Source of the DNA: Acetomicrobium sp. UBA3949
GTDB lineage: Bacteria; Synergistota; Synergistia; Synergistales; Acetomicrobiaceae
NCBI GenBank assembly: GCA_002385485.1
Contig: DGDP01000115.1
Span: 2,811-10,455, forward strand
Length of the DNA stretch: 7,645 nucleotides
Direction of reading: 5' to 3'
How positions within the stretch are numbered: the first letter of the stretch is position 1; every line of letters begins with the position of its first letter. This document shows positions 6,092 to 7,645 of this stretch, in pieces. Position numbers and translations under genes: made by a program. The notes beneath the pieces are model-generated. The model was not told the DNA's origin. It did not search any database and was given only the letters and a program-made list of their open reading frames with translations.

Positions 6092-7351
6092 ATGAATACG
6101 AGCCACATTAAAGATAAATGGCCAATGCATGTTTTTTTCATTAGTCAGGGAATTTCATTGTTAGGAGTGGGATATACGGTTTTGCCGATAATTTTGCTGC
6201 TCTTTTGGCTTATCAATATCGTTAAAAAAACTCGTAATATCCTCGTCGATTTTGTCGTAGACGACCAAATACGATGGATCGTATTTTATTATGTTGTGTT
6301 TGTATTTGCGGTTTTTATGTCTGACCTTATTATGAAAGGAAGCCTCACTAATCTAGACGGGCCTCTGTATAAAATTGCCTTCGGTGTATTTGCCATGCTG
6401 GGATATGCGATAGCCAAATCTTTTGACTCAAATGAACTACAAAAGGTCGGGTACAGTTGGATTGTATTTTGGGTTTTTGTGTTGTTAATTTTTATTGAAT
6501 TTTATTATAGGGGAATCTACCAATATCACCGTGGCATTTTTGTTGCTCCTCATATTCTGTTCAGCGGTCTGATTATGATCGGCTTGATTAATGTGGCTTA
6601 TTTGGCCGAGAACCGTTATCGAAATAAACTTGCATCATTAGTTTCTGCAATTATGCTGCTTTGGTCTTTGTTTTGTTCTTATAGATATTCAGTTTCAGAT
6701 GTATTGCCCCATTTGTATCTTGTATGCATTCTTATCATGTTTGTTTTATCTGCTAACAGAGCTTCGATGTATGTTGTTAGTATATTATTTATTGCCTTAA
6801 TAATATTTTTTTTACTCAGGTCAGATATTTTAGAACAACTCAAATCTGTTGATTTAACACATGGGAATTGGTGGATGGAGCTTCTAAATGAACGCCAATA
6901 CGTTTGGAGTGCTGTTATAAGGATGATAGGTCAATATCCCTTTTGGGGTGTGGGGTCAGGAAATTTCAGTACTGTATGTAGAAATATTTTGACAGAAATG
7001 AATTCTAGTTCGTCTTATAGTACCTTTGCTCATGCTCACAACTTGCTGCTTCAAAATTTTGCCGTTCATGGTGTAATAGCAGGTACTGCTTTTATTGCTC
7101 TTTTATTGTCAATCTTCAGATTGATATTTAATGCCCCGATATGTAAACAGATTGGAGCCTTTAGGCTAGCAATGCTTGGACTGTGGTCGGTTTATGTGCT
7201 TTATGGTTCGGTGGACAATGCTCCGCTTTATGAGGAGATTATCCCACTTTTTTGGGGAAGTCTGGGTTTGTTCATGGGAATGGTAGCGAAAGAAAGGATA
7301 AAAAAGGATGACAGCACTTCCGAAGATAAGCGTTATAATCCCTGCCTATAA
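6092..7351 (+). CDS. O-antigen ligase/polymerase family membrane protein (WaaL/Wzy-like)
   Basis: A 419-residue inner-membrane protein with about 11 hydrophobic segments, roughly at residues 15-44, 60-80, 93-111, 121-139, 148-172, 181-197, 204-221, 226-242, 323-346, 357-374 and 383-399. The hydrophilic stretch at about 243-322 would be the large periplasmic loop typical of Wzy_C/O-antigen ligase proteins. That loop region has NERQYVW (266-272), YPFWGVGSGNF (282-292) and AHAHNLLLQ (313-321), the expected R-x-x-x-W, P-x-x-GxGxGNF and HxHN landmarks; SANRAS at 220-225 is the usual Arg-bearing end of a helix. The family either joins undecaprenyl-linked O-chain to lipid A-core (WaaL) or polymerises repeat units (Wzy); sequence alone does not separate them. 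The gene is much more AT-rich than purA (12 to 19 G/C in three 60-base lines counted by hand). Its end overlaps the next gene by 44 bases. Confidence 0.85.
   Translation: MNTSHIKDKWPMHVFFISQGISLLGVGYTVLPIILLLFWLINIVKKTRNILVDFVVDDQIRWIVFYYVVFVFAVFMSDLIMKGSLTNLDGPLYKIAFGVFAMLGYAIAKSFDSNELQKVGYSWIVFWVFVLLIFIEFYYRGIYQYHRGIFVAPHILFSGLIMIGLINVAYLAENRYRNKLASLVSAIMLLWSLFCSYRYSVSDVLPHLYLVCILIMFVLSANRASMYVVSILFIALIIFFLLRSDILEQLKSVDLTHGNWWMELLNERQYVWSAVIRMIGQYPFWGVGSGNFSTVCRNILTEMNSSSSYSTFAHAHNLLLQNFAVHGVIAGTAFIALLLSIFRLIFNAPICKQIGAFRLAMLGLWSVYVLYGSVDNAPLYEEIIPLFWGSLGLFMGMVAKERIKKDDSTSEDKRYNPCL
7293..7297 (+). promoter_or_regulatory. Possible ribosome binding site of the GT2 gene
   Basis: AAAGG, within the purine run 7290-7298, lies 10 bases before ATG 7308 inside the end of the ligase-like gene. 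The match is modest, but the start is fixed independently because the conserved first GT2 strand begins only six residues after that ATG. Confidence 0.5.
7300..7306 (+). other. In-frame A AAA AAG heptamer just before a gene start
   Basis: In the ligase-like frame the codons are ATA AAA AAG GAT (residues 403-406), so A AAA AAG sits in the phase required for a -1 slippery site, as in E. coli dnaX. A -1 shift would read AAA AAA GGA TGA and stop at 7309-7311, overlapping the GT2 start as ATGA. A purine run lies just upstream, but no strong downstream hairpin is visible. The same heptamer in the same phase occurs at 5413-5419, mid-gene in the second GT4, so chance is a fair explanation. Confidence 0.25.
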
Positions 7352-7645
7352 TGCTGCCAGTACTATTGAACGCACTTTAAACAGCCTTTTTTCTCAAAGC
7401 TCTCGGGATTTTGAGATCATAGTCGTAAATGACGGCTCTAGCGATGATACTCTAGACATTTGCAAGAAGATGCAGAAACGCTCACCTATTGCCATGGAAG
7501 TGTATCATCAATTTAATAGAGGAGGACCAAGCGCAAGAAATAAAGGAATTTCCCTGGCGCGTGGTGAATACATCATTTTTTTGGATGCCGATGATTTAGC
7601 AGAAAAAGATTACGTCTTAAAGCTGATGCAGGCAATAGAAAGCAA
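7308..7645 (+). CDS. Glycosyltransferase family 2 (GT-A), N-terminal part
   Basis: The frame opens at ATG 7308 and is still open at the window end, giving 112 complete codons. The start is typical of an inverting GT2 enzyme: KISVIIPAYNA at residues 6-16, EIIVVNDGSSDDT at 36-48 with the nucleotide-binding Asp42, GGPSARNKGI at 72-81, and the DxD metal-binding motif in LDADD at 92-96. Family members use nucleotide sugars on the cytoplasmic side of the membrane; donor and acceptor cannot be inferred, and the C-terminal part that would help is missing. It fits the surrounding LPS/O-chain genes. The gene starts 44 bases before the end of the ligase-like gene, in the +1 frame relative to it, so both frames are used over 7308-7351. 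The ligase C-terminal tail in that stretch is hydrophilic and probably unconstrained. Confidence 0.93.
   Translation, partial: MTALPKISVIIPAYNAASTIERTLNSLFSQSSRDFEIIVVNDGSSDDTLDICKKMQKRSPIAMEVYHQFNRGGPSARNKGISLARGEYIIFLDADDLAEKDYVLKLMQAIES

Noticed and set aside
7334..7344. Small ATAA-GCG-TTAT inverted repeat downstream of the A AAA AAG heptamer
   Set aside because: Four A-T pairs with a 3-base loop are too weak for a frameshift-stimulating or terminator hairpin, and it lies inside conserved GT2 coding sequence.

Overview
The window reads as one strand-uniform stretch of a bacterial chromosome. All seven recognisable genes lie on the + strand, separated by at most 44 bases or overlapping. 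Five of the six complete or partial genes after the first fragment are glycosyltransferase-like or O-antigen-ligase-like proteins. A GT9 heptosyltransferase-type protein next to GT4 enzymes and a polytopic WaaL/Wzy-type protein points to a diderm (LPS-bearing) bacterium. GC content is moderate and drops sharply towards the 3' end. An anaerobic diderm lineage such as Synergistota would fit the gene mix, but that placement is a guess; nothing in the window proves the taxon.

Layout: (1) bases 1-207 hold the C-terminal end of a divergent polysaccharide deacetylase (YibQ-type) protein. (2) 252-1535 is a complete purA, adenylosuccinate synthetase. (3) 1554-2735 is an ELM1-like protein, a poorly characterised GT-B-like family. 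(4) 2728-3783 is a GT4 glycosyltransferase starting at GTG, with an unusual Glu-to-Arg change in its EX7E motif. (5) 3777-4970 is a GT9 heptosyltransferase-family protein with an N-terminal extension. (6) 4970-6049 is a second, canonical GT4. (7) 6092-7351 is an O-antigen ligase/polymerase-type membrane protein. (8) 7308 to the window end is the N-terminal part of a GT2 glycosyltransferase that overlaps gene 7 by 44 bases and runs off the window.

How they fit together: genes 3-8 look like one lipopolysaccharide or lipooligosaccharide assembly operon. Cytoplasmic GT-B and GT-A enzymes would build core or O-chain sugars, and the membrane protein would polymerise or ligate the glycan on the periplasmic side. 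Overlaps of 8, 7, 1 and 44 bases suggest translational coupling. purA is a housekeeping purine gene that seems to be read with them. No promoter or terminator is convincing inside the window, so transcription probably starts upstream and continues downstream.

The points most worth a second look are the ELM1-like protein embedded in an LPS operon, the EX7E variant of the first GT4, the GC drop across the operon, and the 44-base overlap carrying an in-frame A AAA AAG heptamer next to the GT2 start. No CRISPR array, tRNA, rRNA, transposase or clear repeat was seen.
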